Source: Candidatus Saccharibacteria bacterium UBA6664
Lineage (GTDB): Bacteria > Patescibacteriota > Saccharimonadia > Saccharimonadales > Saccharimonadaceae
Assembly (NCBI GenBank): GCA_002455275.1
Contig: DKKO01000001.1
Coordinates: 1 to 42,455, forward strand
DNA length: 42,455 bases
Direction of reading: 5' to 3'
The position numbers and the translations under genes were made by a program. The notes beneath the pieces are model-generated. The model saw only the letters and a program-made list of their open reading frames with translations. It had not been told where the DNA came from and searched no databases. Shown here in pieces: positions 1 to 8,413 of this stretch. How positions within the stretch are numbered: the first letter of the stretch is position 1; the number at the start of each line of letters is the position of its first letter.

Positions 1-113
1 CTCGGGCTGCTCTTTTCCCTAAGCACTAACGACACTATATGATTGTATCCTAACAGAGGCGAAAGCTCAAGCCTCGGTTGCAGTACTCTTACTGATTGGC
101 TAGACTGGTATAG

Positions 114-1448
114 ATGACTATTGATACCAACGTCGATGAGAAAATTGCTGCTGAAAGACACTCAGCACTTGGGTATTCATCATACTCTAGCGGTTCAGTG
201 CCCAACAAAAAATCCAGCTCCTCTCCTTTCATCCGCTTATCCTACCTGCCGAAAAAAGCAGCAATCTTTGGAGGACTGGCAACACTGGTTCTGGTTGTAG
301 GTACCGTTGGAGCAATAGCCGCCTACCAATCTCATACGAATGGCTCATTGGCAAAGAATACGGAAGCGCAGAATAAAGACTCTGAGGAATCCGAGGGATA
401 CATTGAGTATGATGGCAATGAAACAACGAATGACGGAACCGTTATTGAAGATTCAACTGACACCAAAACAAGTAATAGTGATACTAGCAGCAATATTGTC
501 GCAGACACTTTCGAGGCAATGGGACTGATTAGGAATGATACTTCCAGTTCTTCTGGCTCAAGCAGCAGCACCAAGAGCACCGGCGGTGGCAGCAGTTCAT
601 CAGGCGGAAGCTCATCCAGTTCCGGTGGTTCAAGCTCTGGCGGTAGCAGCCCTACACCAACCGCTCCAGTTCCAAAGGTGACTAAACTTCTGGTTTTCTT
701 GGCCGAAAATCATTCATACTCAGCAATGAAAAATGACATGCCCTTCACCTATAGTTTAGCGAAGCAATACGCTCACGCTACCCAGTACTTCGCTACTCAT
801 CGACCATCGTTACCAAACTATATCGCAATTGCATCGGGTAGCAATCGCGGCATAAAAGATAATAACCCGCCGTCTGATAATAAATTTGAAGGTACGTCGG
901 TATTTGGCCAAGCGATTCGCAATGGTAAAACCGCAGCTGTATACTCCGAAAGCATCCCTTCGAATTGTGCAACAAAAGATAGTGGTAAATATGCGGTAAA
1001 GCACAACCCTTGGCCATATGTAAGCAACGAGCGAAGCTGGTGCAAGACCTACAATCTTCCGATATCAGGCTTTAGCAGCGCGGTAACCGCCGGTACACTA
1101 CCAAACGCGGGAATGGTGGTGCCAAACATGTGCAACAGTGGTCACGACTGCCCTATATCAACTACCGATACTTGGCTAAAAAAGCGCGTTGAAAAAGCCA
1201 TGTCTGGCCCCGACTGGAAAGCAAAGAGATTAGCCATTGTGATTCTTTCTGAAGAGGCAGCGAAGACAAACACGAGTAATCATGTATTTTTCGTACTTAT
1301 GCATCAATCACAGAAGGCAAACGCAAAGAGCTGCAAGCTAAACCACTACTCGCTCAGTCGACTCTACTCTACCGTTACAAAAACTTCACCAATTCTTAAC
1401 GCAAAGTCGGCAGCTTCTGTTTCAAGCTGTTTTAACCTCCCTATTTAA
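114..1448 (+). CDS. Membrane-anchored phosphoesterase (acid phosphatase/phospholipase C-like family)
   Basis: This 444-residue protein has a short cytoplasmic N-terminus, one membrane segment at about residues 49-71, a Ser/Gly-rich linker (about 143-180) and an extracellular domain. The domain resembles the PF04185-type phosphoesterase/acid phosphatase family: an ENHS motif at 198-201 (expected metal ligands E and N) and RPSLPNY at 230-236, where Ser232 is the likely nucleophile. The C-terminal metal site that is usually FDE-like reads ILSEE around 377-381, so one acidic ligand appears replaced by Ser379. Activity is therefore uncertain. Six or more cysteines in the outer domain suggest disulfides. 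No Shine-Dalgarno is visible before the ATG; a weak TTGCAG/TAGACT pair with 17-nt spacing lies just upstream, so the transcript may be leaderless. The gene ends 8 nt inside the convergent slipin gene. Substrate is unknown; phosphate scavenging from outside is an inference. Confidence 0.75.
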   Translation: MTIDTNVDEKIAAERHSALGYSSYSSGSVPNKKSSSSPFIRLSYLPKKAAIFGGLATLVLVVGTVGAIAAYQSHTNGSLAKNTEAQNKDSEESEGYIEYDGNETTNDGTVIEDSTDTKTSNSDTSSNIVADTFEAMGLIRNDTSSSSGSSSSTKSTGGGSSSSGGSSSSSGGSSSGGSSPTPTAPVPKVTKLLVFLAENHSYSAMKNDMPFTYSLAKQYAHATQYFATHRPSLPNYIAIASGSNRGIKDNNPPSDNKFEGTSVFGQAIRNGKTAAVYSESIPSNCATKDSGKYAVKHNPWPYVSNERSWCKTYNLPISGFSSAVTAGTLPNAGMVVPNMCNSGHDCPISTTDTWLKKRVEKAMSGPDWKAKRLAIVILSEEAAKTNTSNHVFFVLMHQSQKANAKSCKLNHYSLSRLYSTVTKTSPILNAKSAASVSSCFNLPI

Positions 1449-2184
1449 GAATATTTTTTAGGTTCGTAAGCTCACTTGGAAGCACAACGAGTGTTTTTTG
1501 ACTTGGTTCTACTGATATCTTTTCAAGGGTTTGCAGCGTACGAATATTGATACCGCCTGGGATTTTTGACAACATCGCCGCCGCGTCCGCAACTGATTGT
1601 GCCGCTGCCTTTTCGCCTTCTGCAGTAATAATTACGGCTCGACGTTCACGTTCTGCTTCGGCCTGCTTGGCCATCGCTCGCTTCATGTCGCCAGGAAGCT
1701 CAATATTCTGAATCTTTACATTTTCAACATCGATTCCCCATTTGTCGGTTTCAGAGTCAACGATTTCTTTAATCTTTTGGCTCATTTCTTCTCGTTTCGA
1801 CAACAGTTCATCCATATCAGCATTACCAGTTACGTCACGTAGAGCGGCTTGTGCAAACTGACTTGTCGCGTAGATGTAATTGGTGGTTTCGAGTACGGCT
1901 TTGCTCGCATCAATCACTCGAAGGTACACGACAGCATCAACACCAATCGTCACGTTGTCTTTAGTGATAATCTCTTGCTTTGGCACATCAATAGGTGTAG
2001 ATCGAACGTCTACTTTAATAAGCCTCTGAAATATAGGCACAACCACACGCAAGCCAGGTGCACGGATGCCTGTAAAGCGTCCCAGTGTAAGCACCACGCC
2101 CCTTTCGTATTGGTTAATAACTTTAATACCAGACAGTACAAATATTGCAATGGCGATTAAAACATACACGAAAAAATAATCCAC
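1441..2184 (-). CDS. SPFH/band 7 family protein (slipin type)
   Basis: This 247-residue protein has one N-terminal membrane segment (about residues 3-20), then the SPFH core beginning INQYERGVVLTLGRF and including IDVPKQEIITKDNVTIGVDAVVY in broken form, ending in an Ala/Glu-rich coiled coil (AEAERERRAVIITAEGE). This is the standard architecture of prokaryotic slipins, which oligomerise at the inner membrane and organise membrane microdomains or associated proteases. The start is GTG at 2184, preceded by a strong AAGGAGG about 8 nt upstream. No NfeD-type protease partner is adjacent, although NfeD is a common neighbour of slipins. It is the last gene of a minus-strand group after the Ddl and MurF-like genes, with a 30-nt gap to ddl. 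Family assignment is firm; the specific role is not known. Confidence 0.9.
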   Translation of the reverse strand: MDYFFVYVLIAIAIFVLSGIKVINQYERGVVLTLGRFTGIRAPGLRVVVPIFQRLIKVDVRSTPIDVPKQEIITKDNVTIGVDAVVYLRVIDASKAVLETTNYIYATSQFAQAALRDVTGNADMDELLSKREEMSQKIKEIVDSETDKWGIDVENVKIQNIELPGDMKRAMAKQAEAERERRAVIITAEGEKAAAQSVADAAAMLSKIPGGINIRTLQTLEKISVEPSQKTLVVLPSELTNLKNILK

Positions 2185-2214
2185 AAGAACCTCCTTATTC
2201 CTATCTTCAGTATA

Positions 2215-3390
2215 TCAAAATTGCTTCAAAAAACTTGTGTCGAATGTGGTAATCAGCCTTTGTCGTTCGTCAAATCTCGCAAGTGCAAACTCGATTAATT
2301 TTTCGACAAGTGCAACGTTGCTGTAACCAGCCTTTGCCCAGTTATGCGCGTATAAGCTGCCAGGCAATGGATTTATTTCATTAAAGTATATCCGGTTGGC
2401 CGTTTCATCAATCAGAATATCTACGCGCGCTATTCCACAACAACCAGCAGCCTTAAAGCCGGCTACAGCAATGGATTGCACCTCAGCGTAGAGTTTCTCT
2501 GGAAAATTTGCAGGCACATTGCTATAGCCCTGTGCCCCCTGTTTTGCGCCCACCTTACCACCGCCCTTTTTGCCACCCTTGCCGCCACGAAGATACTTTG
2601 TGTCAAAGTCGAAGAATTCATCAGTATTGAACAACGGTTCTTCAAGCAACGCAGGGATAACTGTGTCGCCGTAACCCATAATCGGTAAAGTGGCTTCCCG
2701 TAAATTTGCAACCGCCTTCTCAACGAGTACTTTATTGTCGTAATGAAGCGCGGTGTCGATTGCTTCAGCAAGACTTGCTCTATCGACCACTTTCATAACC
2801 CCAACACTTGAACCTAAGTGGGGTGGTTTTACAAAGGCAGGAAATGATAATTCCTGTTCGATACGATCTAACATACTGCTTGAATTCTCGCGGTATTCGG
2901 ATGCGGAAAATGTTACGTCTTGCACAGTTGGCAGTCCAGCTTCTTTTGCCACTGCTTTGCTTAGTATCTTGTCCATAGCAACGACACTTGATTGGAGATC
3001 ACAGCCGACATACGGAACATTTGCCATATCAAGTATCCCCATCAATGACCCATCTTCACCGAACGTGCCGTGCATGGCAGGAAACGCTATATCAACTTTC
3101 ACTCGCTTCTGGCCGAATCGCGTGGGTTGCAGCAAACTAAAGCCGCCGTCAAAATCTACAATGACTGGCTTAATAGATGCAAGAAGCTTTTCAATGCCAG
3201 AACCCTGATATTGCTTTATGTCTTTTAGTTTATCGTGCATGTACCAACGTCCGTCTTTTGTTATATAGACTGGCGCCACTTTGTACTTTCCGGTTAATTC
3301 TAGGGGTTTTATGACACTTGAAAGTGCCGTGATAATTGATACGTCGTGTTCGGCAGAACGCCCACCGAAAAATACTGCTACTGTTTTCAT
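2215..3390 (-). CDS. ddl: D-alanine--D-alanine ligase
   Basis: This ATP-grasp ligase makes the D-Ala-D-Ala dipeptide for peptidoglycan. The N-terminus FFGGRSAEHDVSIITA (about residues 7-22) is the family signature; HGTFGEDGSLMG (107-118), the ATP-binding KPPHLGSSVGV (188-198), and the C-terminal NEINPLPGSLYAH with metal and substrate residues are all present. At 391 residues it is longer than the usual 310-370. About 20 extra residues, almost all Gly and Lys, sit at 268-288 in the mobile loop that normally reads KY-short loop-VPA. The downstream boundary is 30 nt from the slipin. There is no visible Shine-Dalgarno, but a TATAAT lies 8 nt before the ATG, suggesting an own promoter and leaderless mRNA. 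Its pairing with the upstream MurF-like gene fits the Ddl-MurF step of cell-wall synthesis. Confidence 0.95.
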   Translation of the reverse strand: MKTVAVFFGGRSAEHDVSIITALSSVIKPLELTGKYKVAPVYITKDGRWYMHDKLKDIKQYQGSGIEKLLASIKPVIVDFDGGFSLLQPTRFGQKRVKVDIAFPAMHGTFGEDGSLMGILDMANVPYVGCDLQSSVVAMDKILSKAVAKEAGLPTVQDVTFSASEYRENSSSMLDRIEQELSFPAFVKPPHLGSSVGVMKVVDRASLAEAIDTALHYDNKVLVEKAVANLREATLPIMGYGDTVIPALLEEPLFNTDEFFDFDTKYLRGGKGGKKGGGKVGAKQGAQGYSNVPANFPEKLYAEVQSIAVAGFKAAGCCGIARVDILIDETANRIYFNEINPLPGSLYAHNWAKAGYSNVALVEKLIEFALARFDERQRLITTFDTSFLKQF

Positions 3391-3398
3391 CTAGTTTT

Positions 3399-3404
3399 AT
3401 TATA
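3399..3404 (-). promoter_or_regulatory. -10 box of a probable leaderless ddl promoter
   Basis: On the minus strand a perfect TATAAT lies 8 nt upstream of the ddl ATG, inside the 18-nt gap after the MurF-like stop codon. A CTGACA at 15-nt spacing is the best -35 candidate, which is shorter than ideal. Transcription from this box would start at or next to the ATG, which matches the absence of a Shine-Dalgarno. Confidence 0.5.
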
Positions 3405-3408
3405 GCAG

Positions 3409-4833
3409 TTACGCATAATTGTCAGACCAGTCGTTTTGCAGCAATACTACATCACCAGATGCAACGTATTGAGAAAGGTTAGTATAAAATTCCAACGGCT
3501 CATCCACTATACGCGTGTGGCCTTTGTAACCATTTTCTTTCATCCCTCGAGTTATGTATTGAGTGACCGAGTTGTTCATGAGTACTACCTCATCAATATC
3601 ACTATCCGCTATCATGTGGCCTATCTTTACATGATTTACTTCCTTAAGGTTGCCCTGCTCAACAAGTCCAGGAGTAACGTATATTTTTCGATTCGCTTTA
3701 GCGCTTTTCAATACATCAATCCCGGCAGCCATACCTTTGAGATTTCCATTGTAGGTATCGTCGATAATGGTTGCACCGAGAAGCTTGTATGGCTGCATAC
3801 GATGCTCAAAGGGCTTCGTTTTCTTTATACCCTCAGCTATATCGGTCACGCTTAGCCCAAGCTTGTCAGCGATATCAATACACGCAACCAACGGACCTAC
3901 CTGATGGCGACCTATCAATGACGTGTGTGCCCAAATAGCCTTATTGTGTTTCGTCGCCACAAATGAAGTACCCTCTATCGATGTAGCAACCTTGCTTACT
4001 TTCCAACCATTTACGCCTTCTTCACTATATAAATGATGGTCAGACGCTGGTATGGCAGCTGTTATAAATTCATTCTCACCGTTCTTGTACACGTCATAGC
4101 TCTTTAGGTAATCGCGCAGCTCTAGTATTGTTGAGGTTATGGCCTCGATACTCTTAAAGGAGCTAAGGTGCGCTTCGCTAATTCCGGTAATTACACCCAT
4201 ATTCGGGTGAGTGAGCTCGCACAGTCTTTTTACATCGCCAACTCGCTCTTCACCAAATTCAAAAATCAACACGTCTTCAGAGCCATCAAGCTTTTGTATA
4301 AAGTTCGCCAGGCCAATTGGCGTATTCATGTTGCCGGGACTCGCTGCAACGTGAAGAGTTTCGGAAAGAATTGTCGCGAGTGTTTCTTTAAAAGTAGTCT
4401 TGCCATAGCTTCCCGCTATAGCGATCTTTCGGCAATGCTGTTTTCGCAGTTGAGCCTGAGCCACTTCAAGCATTCGCTTTTCTTTCGGTCTTTGAATCGC
4501 GTACTGTCCAATAATAAGTGGAATGATGATTACATAGGCAATGATAACCGGCAATAGGACAATTAGCGCGGCGCCTATTATTATGGCGAAGCCGCCCTTT
4601 AGAGCGATGAGAACAGCGATGAGGATGGTCGTGAGATAGACAGCTACACCAATAAGCACAAGTAGCATCGCCTTCTGCGTGTATACGAGTGATTTCCTCT
4701 GTATTACTTTAGAAAAATCTCGCGTTCGATGAAACCACGAAAGGTATGAACCGATATTATACTCGGTTGCCTGTAGCATATACACGAGGCTTCGCACTAT
4801 AAGTGGCGAGTATGTGGCCAATAGCCATCTCAC
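3409..4833 (-). CDS. MurF-like Mur ligase with an N-terminal membrane domain
   Basis: This is an ATP-dependent amide ligase of the Mur family, closest by motifs to MurF, which joins D-Ala-D-Ala to the muropeptide stem. In the frame counted from 4854, Walker A is GSYGKTT (148-154), followed by NMNTPIG, a FEFG acidic motif, and DDTYNGNLKGM, the equivalent of the MurF DDSYNAN motif. The usual first domain of MurF, which binds the UDP moiety, is absent. Residues 1-140 instead carry two strong hydrophobic segments at about 62-86 and 89-118. The catalytic domain is thus tethered to the membrane. The best start is GTG at 4833, which overlaps the hydrolase stop as GTGA and has GGAG 8 nt upstream; GTG at 4854 would give 481 residues. 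It precedes ddl, supporting a role in peptidoglycan precursor synthesis. The true substrate is inferred only. Confidence 0.85.
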   Translation of the reverse strand: MRWLLATYSPLIVRSLVYMLQATEYNIGSYLSWFHRTRDFSKVIQRKSLVYTQKAMLLVLIGVAVYLTTILIAVLIALKGGFAIIIGAALIVLLPVIIAYVIIIPLIIGQYAIQRPKEKRMLEVAQAQLRKQHCRKIAIAGSYGKTTFKETLATILSETLHVAASPGNMNTPIGLANFIQKLDGSEDVLIFEFGEERVGDVKRLCELTHPNMGVITGISEAHLSSFKSIEAITSTILELRDYLKSYDVYKNGENEFITAAIPASDHHLYSEEGVNGWKVSKVATSIEGTSFVATKHNKAIWAHTSLIGRHQVGPLVACIDIADKLGLSVTDIAEGIKKTKPFEHRMQPYKLLGATIIDDTYNGNLKGMAAGIDVLKSAKANRKIYVTPGLVEQGNLKEVNHVKIGHMIADSDIDEVVLMNNSVTQYITRGMKENGYKGHTRIVDEPLEFYTNLSQYVASGDVVLLQNDWSDNYA

Positions 4834-5588
4834 GACAAAAACTCCGCGACCCACTTTTGAACTTTCTGTGGATTATCATTGTGTACGAAGTGGCCCGCAC
4901 CTTGAATAATTTTAAGTCGAGAACCTTCAATAAGTTGGTTAAACCTTCGTGCATCGGCGAGTGGTGCGGCTTGGTCTTCAGAACCCCATATAAGCAATGT
5001 ATCGGCTTTTATATTTGCAGCCACTTCCTGTAAATCTTCCTGGATGGTATTGAGAAATACCTGCTGCATTTCACCTGCCGATGCATAATCGTCGCTACCA
5101 GTTTGTTGATGAAGCTTTGCTCGTGCTGTATCGTAATGCTTTCTGAGTAACGGCAATCTTAGTATTGTCTTTCCTGTTTTGGCTGTAGCTACAACAGCCC
5201 TGTTTCGTAGACTCGTACTGTGCCTTATACCAGCCGACCCAATAAGCACAATCTTGCTCGGTGAAAAAGTATGGCTACCCGCTCCTTTTATGCAAACTCT
5301 ACCTCCAAACGAATGCCCTACGATTGCGTGAACCTGATGCACGTCAAGCGTTTCAAGAAATGATTGGATGAAGCTTACGTAATTTCCGACAGACCAATCT
5401 TTTGGCGGCAAAGCTGATTCGCCAAAACCTGGCAGATCGGGAACAATAACGCGAAAATCTTTTGCTAAAAAATGCTGCAAATCCTGAAGGTTTTCTTTGC
5501 TTGTGCCCCATCCATGTAGAAGCACCACAACCTTCCCGTTACCTTCATCAACATAACTCGTGTTGATACCGTCGACGGCTATATTCAT
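4830..5588 (-). CDS. Alpha/beta hydrolase
   Basis: This 252-residue protein is a classic alpha/beta-hydrolase fold enzyme. HGWG at about 25-28 forms the oxyanion region, GHSFGG at 91-96 is the nucleophile elbow (Ser93), WGSEDQAAP supplies the acid (Asp205) and GAGHFVH the histidine (His233), so the triad is complete. No signal peptide is visible, so it is probably cytosolic. The substrate cannot be read from sequence; relatives include esterases, C-C hydrolases and haloperoxidase-like proteins. The stop codon overlaps the GTG start of the MurF-like ligase, so the two are translationally coupled. It is divergent from rarA across 34 nt that hold TATATA/TATACT boxes on both strands. A link to the cell wall is suggested only by its neighbours. 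Confidence 0.88.
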   Translation of the reverse strand: MNIAVDGINTSYVDEGNGKVVVLLHGWGTSKENLQDLQHFLAKDFRVIVPDLPGFGESALPPKDWSVGNYVSFIQSFLETLDVHQVHAIVGHSFGGRVCIKGAGSHTFSPSKIVLIGSAGIRHSTSLRNRAVVATAKTGKTILRLPLLRKHYDTARAKLHQQTGSDDYASAGEMQQVFLNTIQEDLQEVAANIKADTLLIWGSEDQAAPLADARRFNQLIEGSRLKIIQGAGHFVHNDNPQKVQKWVAEFLS

Positions 5589-5622
5589 ATCTGTTATATA
5601 GTATACTACGCATTGAGGACAT

Positions 5623-6780
5623 ATGAGTAGAATACCGTTAGCAGAACAATTGCGCCCACAAACGCTCGATGACGTGATTGGTCAAACTCATTTGCTTGGT
5701 AGTGCTGAGATCTTGCGACGAATCGTTAAGCAAAAAGAACCCGTCAGTCTTATCTTGTGGGGCCCTCCTGGAACAGGAAAGACTACGCTAGCACGAATAA
5801 TAGCGAGGGAGGTTGAGGCCGAGTTTATTGAACTAAGTGCAGTAACGAGTGGCAAGAAAGACGTTGAGCGAGTGATAGAGCACGCGCGTCAAAATTGGAA
5901 CTTGAAGCTTCGAACAATTCTTTTTGTGGACGAGATTCATCGTTTCAACAAAGCACAACAAGATGCTTTTTTGCCCCATGTCGAAAGCGGGTTGATTACC
6001 CTAATTGGTGCAACGACCGAGAACCCAAGTTTTGAAGTTATTAGTCCTTTACTCTCACGAACTCGGGTGTTGGTACTACAAGCCCTTTCAAAGGATGAGA
6101 TAGTGGCTATACTCAAGCGTGGATTAAAACTGCTCAATAAAACAAAGCAGGTGACCCCGGCTGGTTTGGACTATCTAGCAGAACTCTCAGGTGGAGATGC
6201 ACGCGTTGCGTTAGGAAACTTAGAACTCGCCCTTAGCTTTGGAGAAAAGGTCACGCCCGATATCGTGAAAGCAGCAGCTCAAAAGAAAGTTCCTGGTTAC
6301 GATAAAAAGGGCGATATGCACTACGATGTGATAAGCGCATTTATAAAAAGTATGCGCGGTAACGACGTCCGCGCAACTCTCTATTACCTAAGTAGAATGA
6401 TTGAGGCCGGCGAAGATCCGAAGTTTATTGCCAGACGAATGATTGTGTTTGCGTCTGAAGACGTGGGGCTAGTTGGAAACGGTGCCTTGAGTTTGGCAGT
6501 CGCGACCTTCCAGGCAGTTGAACGAGTTGGCTTACCTGAGGCAAGCTACAACCTATACCACTGTGCACTAGCCTTGGCACGAAGCGAAAAATCTCGCGAG
6601 GTGGCCGACCTGATGACAGAAGCGAAAAATCTCGCCGCAACCTATCCTGATTCGCCAGTACCACTTCACGTACGTAACGCTCCCACAAAACTCATGAAGG
6701 ATCTAGGATACGGAAAGGGATATACATGGAAAGCCGGCTTTAAACACGATAGTGGATTTTTGCCTGAGGAAATAGTTTAA
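5623..6780 (+). CDS. rarA: Replication-associated recombination protein A (AAA+ ATPase, RarA/MgsA)
   Basis: RarA is a clamp-loader-like AAA+ ATPase acting at stalled replication forks. The N-terminus PLAEQLRPQTLDDVIGQ (5-21) is the family signature. Walker A is GPPGTGKTT (47-55), Walker B and following residues read FVDEIHRFNKAQQDAFLPHVE in two pieces, and the sensor region GATTENPSFE is present. The C-terminal oligomerisation domain includes YDVISAFIKSMRGND and RRMIVFASEDVGL. At 385 residues it is slightly short of the usual 410-450, because the N-terminal zinc-finger type extension of eukaryotic WRNIP1 is absent, as in most bacteria. The start ATG has GAGG a few bases upstream. Its TAA overlaps the stop of the convergent trehalase gene by 4 nt. 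Confidence 0.95.
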   Translation: MSRIPLAEQLRPQTLDDVIGQTHLLGSAEILRRIVKQKEPVSLILWGPPGTGKTTLARIIAREVEAEFIELSAVTSGKKDVERVIEHARQNWNLKLRTILFVDEIHRFNKAQQDAFLPHVESGLITLIGATTENPSFEVISPLLSRTRVLVLQALSKDEIVAILKRGLKLLNKTKQVTPAGLDYLAELSGGDARVALGNLELALSFGEKVTPDIVKAAAQKKVPGYDKKGDMHYDVISAFIKSMRGNDVRATLYYLSRMIEAGEDPKFIARRMIVFASEDVGLVGNGALSLAVATFQAVERVGLPEASYNLYHCALALARSEKSREVADLMTEAKNLAATYPDSPVPLHVRNAPTKLMKDLGYGKGYTWKAGFKHDSGFLPEEIV

Positions 6781-8363
6781 TGCTCTGCTAACAGCGCCGC
6801 AAGAACTCCATTTGTCCAACCAAAGCCGTCTTGCAGCGGGTACTCACCGCCACCACCAAGACCATGTGCGCCCTCAACGTCGTATTTTTCAACCAGTTTA
6901 TGGTGTGAGGTAAACACCTTCATGTTTACGCGAATCCAGCGGTGTTTGATTTCATTTGCCAAGTCGTGATGACCATAGTGACGCAGCCCTTCTATAGCTA
7001 TAAGCTGCAGGGGGGCCCAGCCGTTTGGTGCGTCCCATTGTTCACCGCTATTTACTAGAGTGCTGACCAAACCACCTGGTTTAAGAAAATCTTTTTCAAG
7101 ACGTGCTGCAACTGCATCGGCCTGTTCTTTGGTAGCGATACGCGCATACAACGGGAATACCGCTGCCAAGCTTAACTGACCAGTAGGTTTGTCATGATGA
7201 AAGTTGTAGTCGACAAAAAACTTTTCTTTTGAATCCCAGCAGTACGTTTGTATGGCTTTTGCACGACGTTCGGCTAAGTTTTGAAACTTACGTGCCAGTA
7301 ATGGATTTTTTATTGCCCGGTAGCTTTCGGCTATGGTCTGCTCAAGCTGGTATAAGAGGCAATTTAAATCTACTGGCACTATGTCAGCCGTATGGATTGA
7401 GGTAATATCGAGTGGATCTTCGAACCATCTAGAGCTAAAATCCCAGCCTGACTCAGCAGCAGCACGTAAATGTAGATATAACCTGTCGGCTTCACGATGA
7501 GGTGTTTCGTCAGCACGCATCGTATCTTGCACAAACGTGTCGGGACGTGGCGTCATTTTATTATCGTAGTAGCGGTTCAGATACATTCCATTCGGCATTT
7601 CAACAACCCTTGCGTAGGCTTTGTGCTCAGCCTTCTCAAGCTTTCGCTTCCCTTTTATCCAGAATCGATACTCGGCCAACATATAGGGTAGATACTCAGC
7701 CAGCACCCTGGTGCGTCCTTTATGACCAGCCAGTAGCTTAACCATGTGGCTAAAAAATGGAGGCTGCGATCGGCTCAAGAAGTATGTGCGGTTTGCCGTA
7801 GGTATATAGCCAAATTTGCGAATCATAAACGCATAGTTTTTGACCATGTTTTCAATCATTACCCATTTTCTATCTACTGCGAGGCCGCGCATTATAAAAT
7901 AGGTGTCCCAATAAAATAGCTCCGAGAAGCGTCCACCTGGAACAATGTAAGGGTACGGCAAGGCTATCAAAGAGCCACGATTAAGCCGATTGCGCCGGGT
8001 TAAATGCTTCCACAAAATATGAATGTGTTGAGAGACACTCTGCGTAGGGTCCGCGTGAAACTCTTCGTTTTTATGTGGAGCAAACTCATAGAAATGACGG
8101 TTAACAAATTCTCGAAGGTCAAAGTTTGGATCGTCTTTGGCGAGCAAATACTCTTTTTGAATAGCCTTCATTCGCCCGCGCGGTACTAAATCAATAAATG
8201 TTTTGTTATCGTTATATACTTTCGACTTTTGCACATCAGTAAATAGATCCCCCAGTGCTTCATCAGGGCTTTTATCTGTCTTTAACAAGCTGCCGGCGGT
8301 AGTCACCAATGCAGTTTTCAGTTTTTCGTCGCGGGGCAGTTTAAAAGCAATTCTCCGAGGCAT
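6777..8363 (-). CDS. Alpha,alpha-trehalase (glycoside hydrolase family 37)
   Basis: Trehalase splits trehalose into two glucose molecules. Both family signatures are present: PGGRFSELFYWDTYF (about residues 147-161) and QWDAPNGWAPLQ near residue 440. The C-terminal GGGGEYPLQDGFGWTNG holds the catalytic Glu region. The N-terminal part, with LGDLFTDVQ and TFIDLVPRG, also matches family 37. The length of 528 residues is normal for the cytosolic enzyme, and no signal peptide is seen. The ATG has no Shine-Dalgarno; a TATAAT ends 6 nt before it, so the mRNA is probably leaderless. No trehalose transporter or trehalose synthesis gene is in the window, so the sugar source is unknown. Osmoprotectant turnover or use of host trehalose are both possible. 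Confidence 0.95.
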   Translation of the reverse strand: MPRRIAFKLPRDEKLKTALVTTAGSLLKTDKSPDEALGDLFTDVQKSKVYNDNKTFIDLVPRGRMKAIQKEYLLAKDDPNFDLREFVNRHFYEFAPHKNEEFHADPTQSVSQHIHILWKHLTRRNRLNRGSLIALPYPYIVPGGRFSELFYWDTYFIMRGLAVDRKWVMIENMVKNYAFMIRKFGYIPTANRTYFLSRSQPPFFSHMVKLLAGHKGRTRVLAEYLPYMLAEYRFWIKGKRKLEKAEHKAYARVVEMPNGMYLNRYYDNKMTPRPDTFVQDTMRADETPHREADRLYLHLRAAAESGWDFSSRWFEDPLDITSIHTADIVPVDLNCLLYQLEQTIAESYRAIKNPLLARKFQNLAERRAKAIQTYCWDSKEKFFVDYNFHHDKPTGQLSLAAVFPLYARIATKEQADAVAARLEKDFLKPGGLVSTLVNSGEQWDAPNGWAPLQLIAIEGLRHYGHHDLANEIKHRWIRVNMKVFTSHHKLVEKYDVEGAHGLGGGGEYPLQDGFGWTNGVLAALLAEH

Positions 8364-8369
8364 ACTCTT

Positions 8370-8398
8370 ATTATAGAAAACCTTATAAGAGGTAGCAA
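8370..8398 (-). promoter_or_regulatory. Leaderless trehalase promoter
   Basis: On the minus strand TTGCTA (8393-8398) and TATAAT (8370-8375) are separated by exactly 17 nt. Only 6 nt lie between the -10 box and the ATG at 8363, so transcription should start at or beside the start codon. Confidence 0.6.
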
Positions 8399-8413
8399 CG
8401 CTAATGCTTAACT

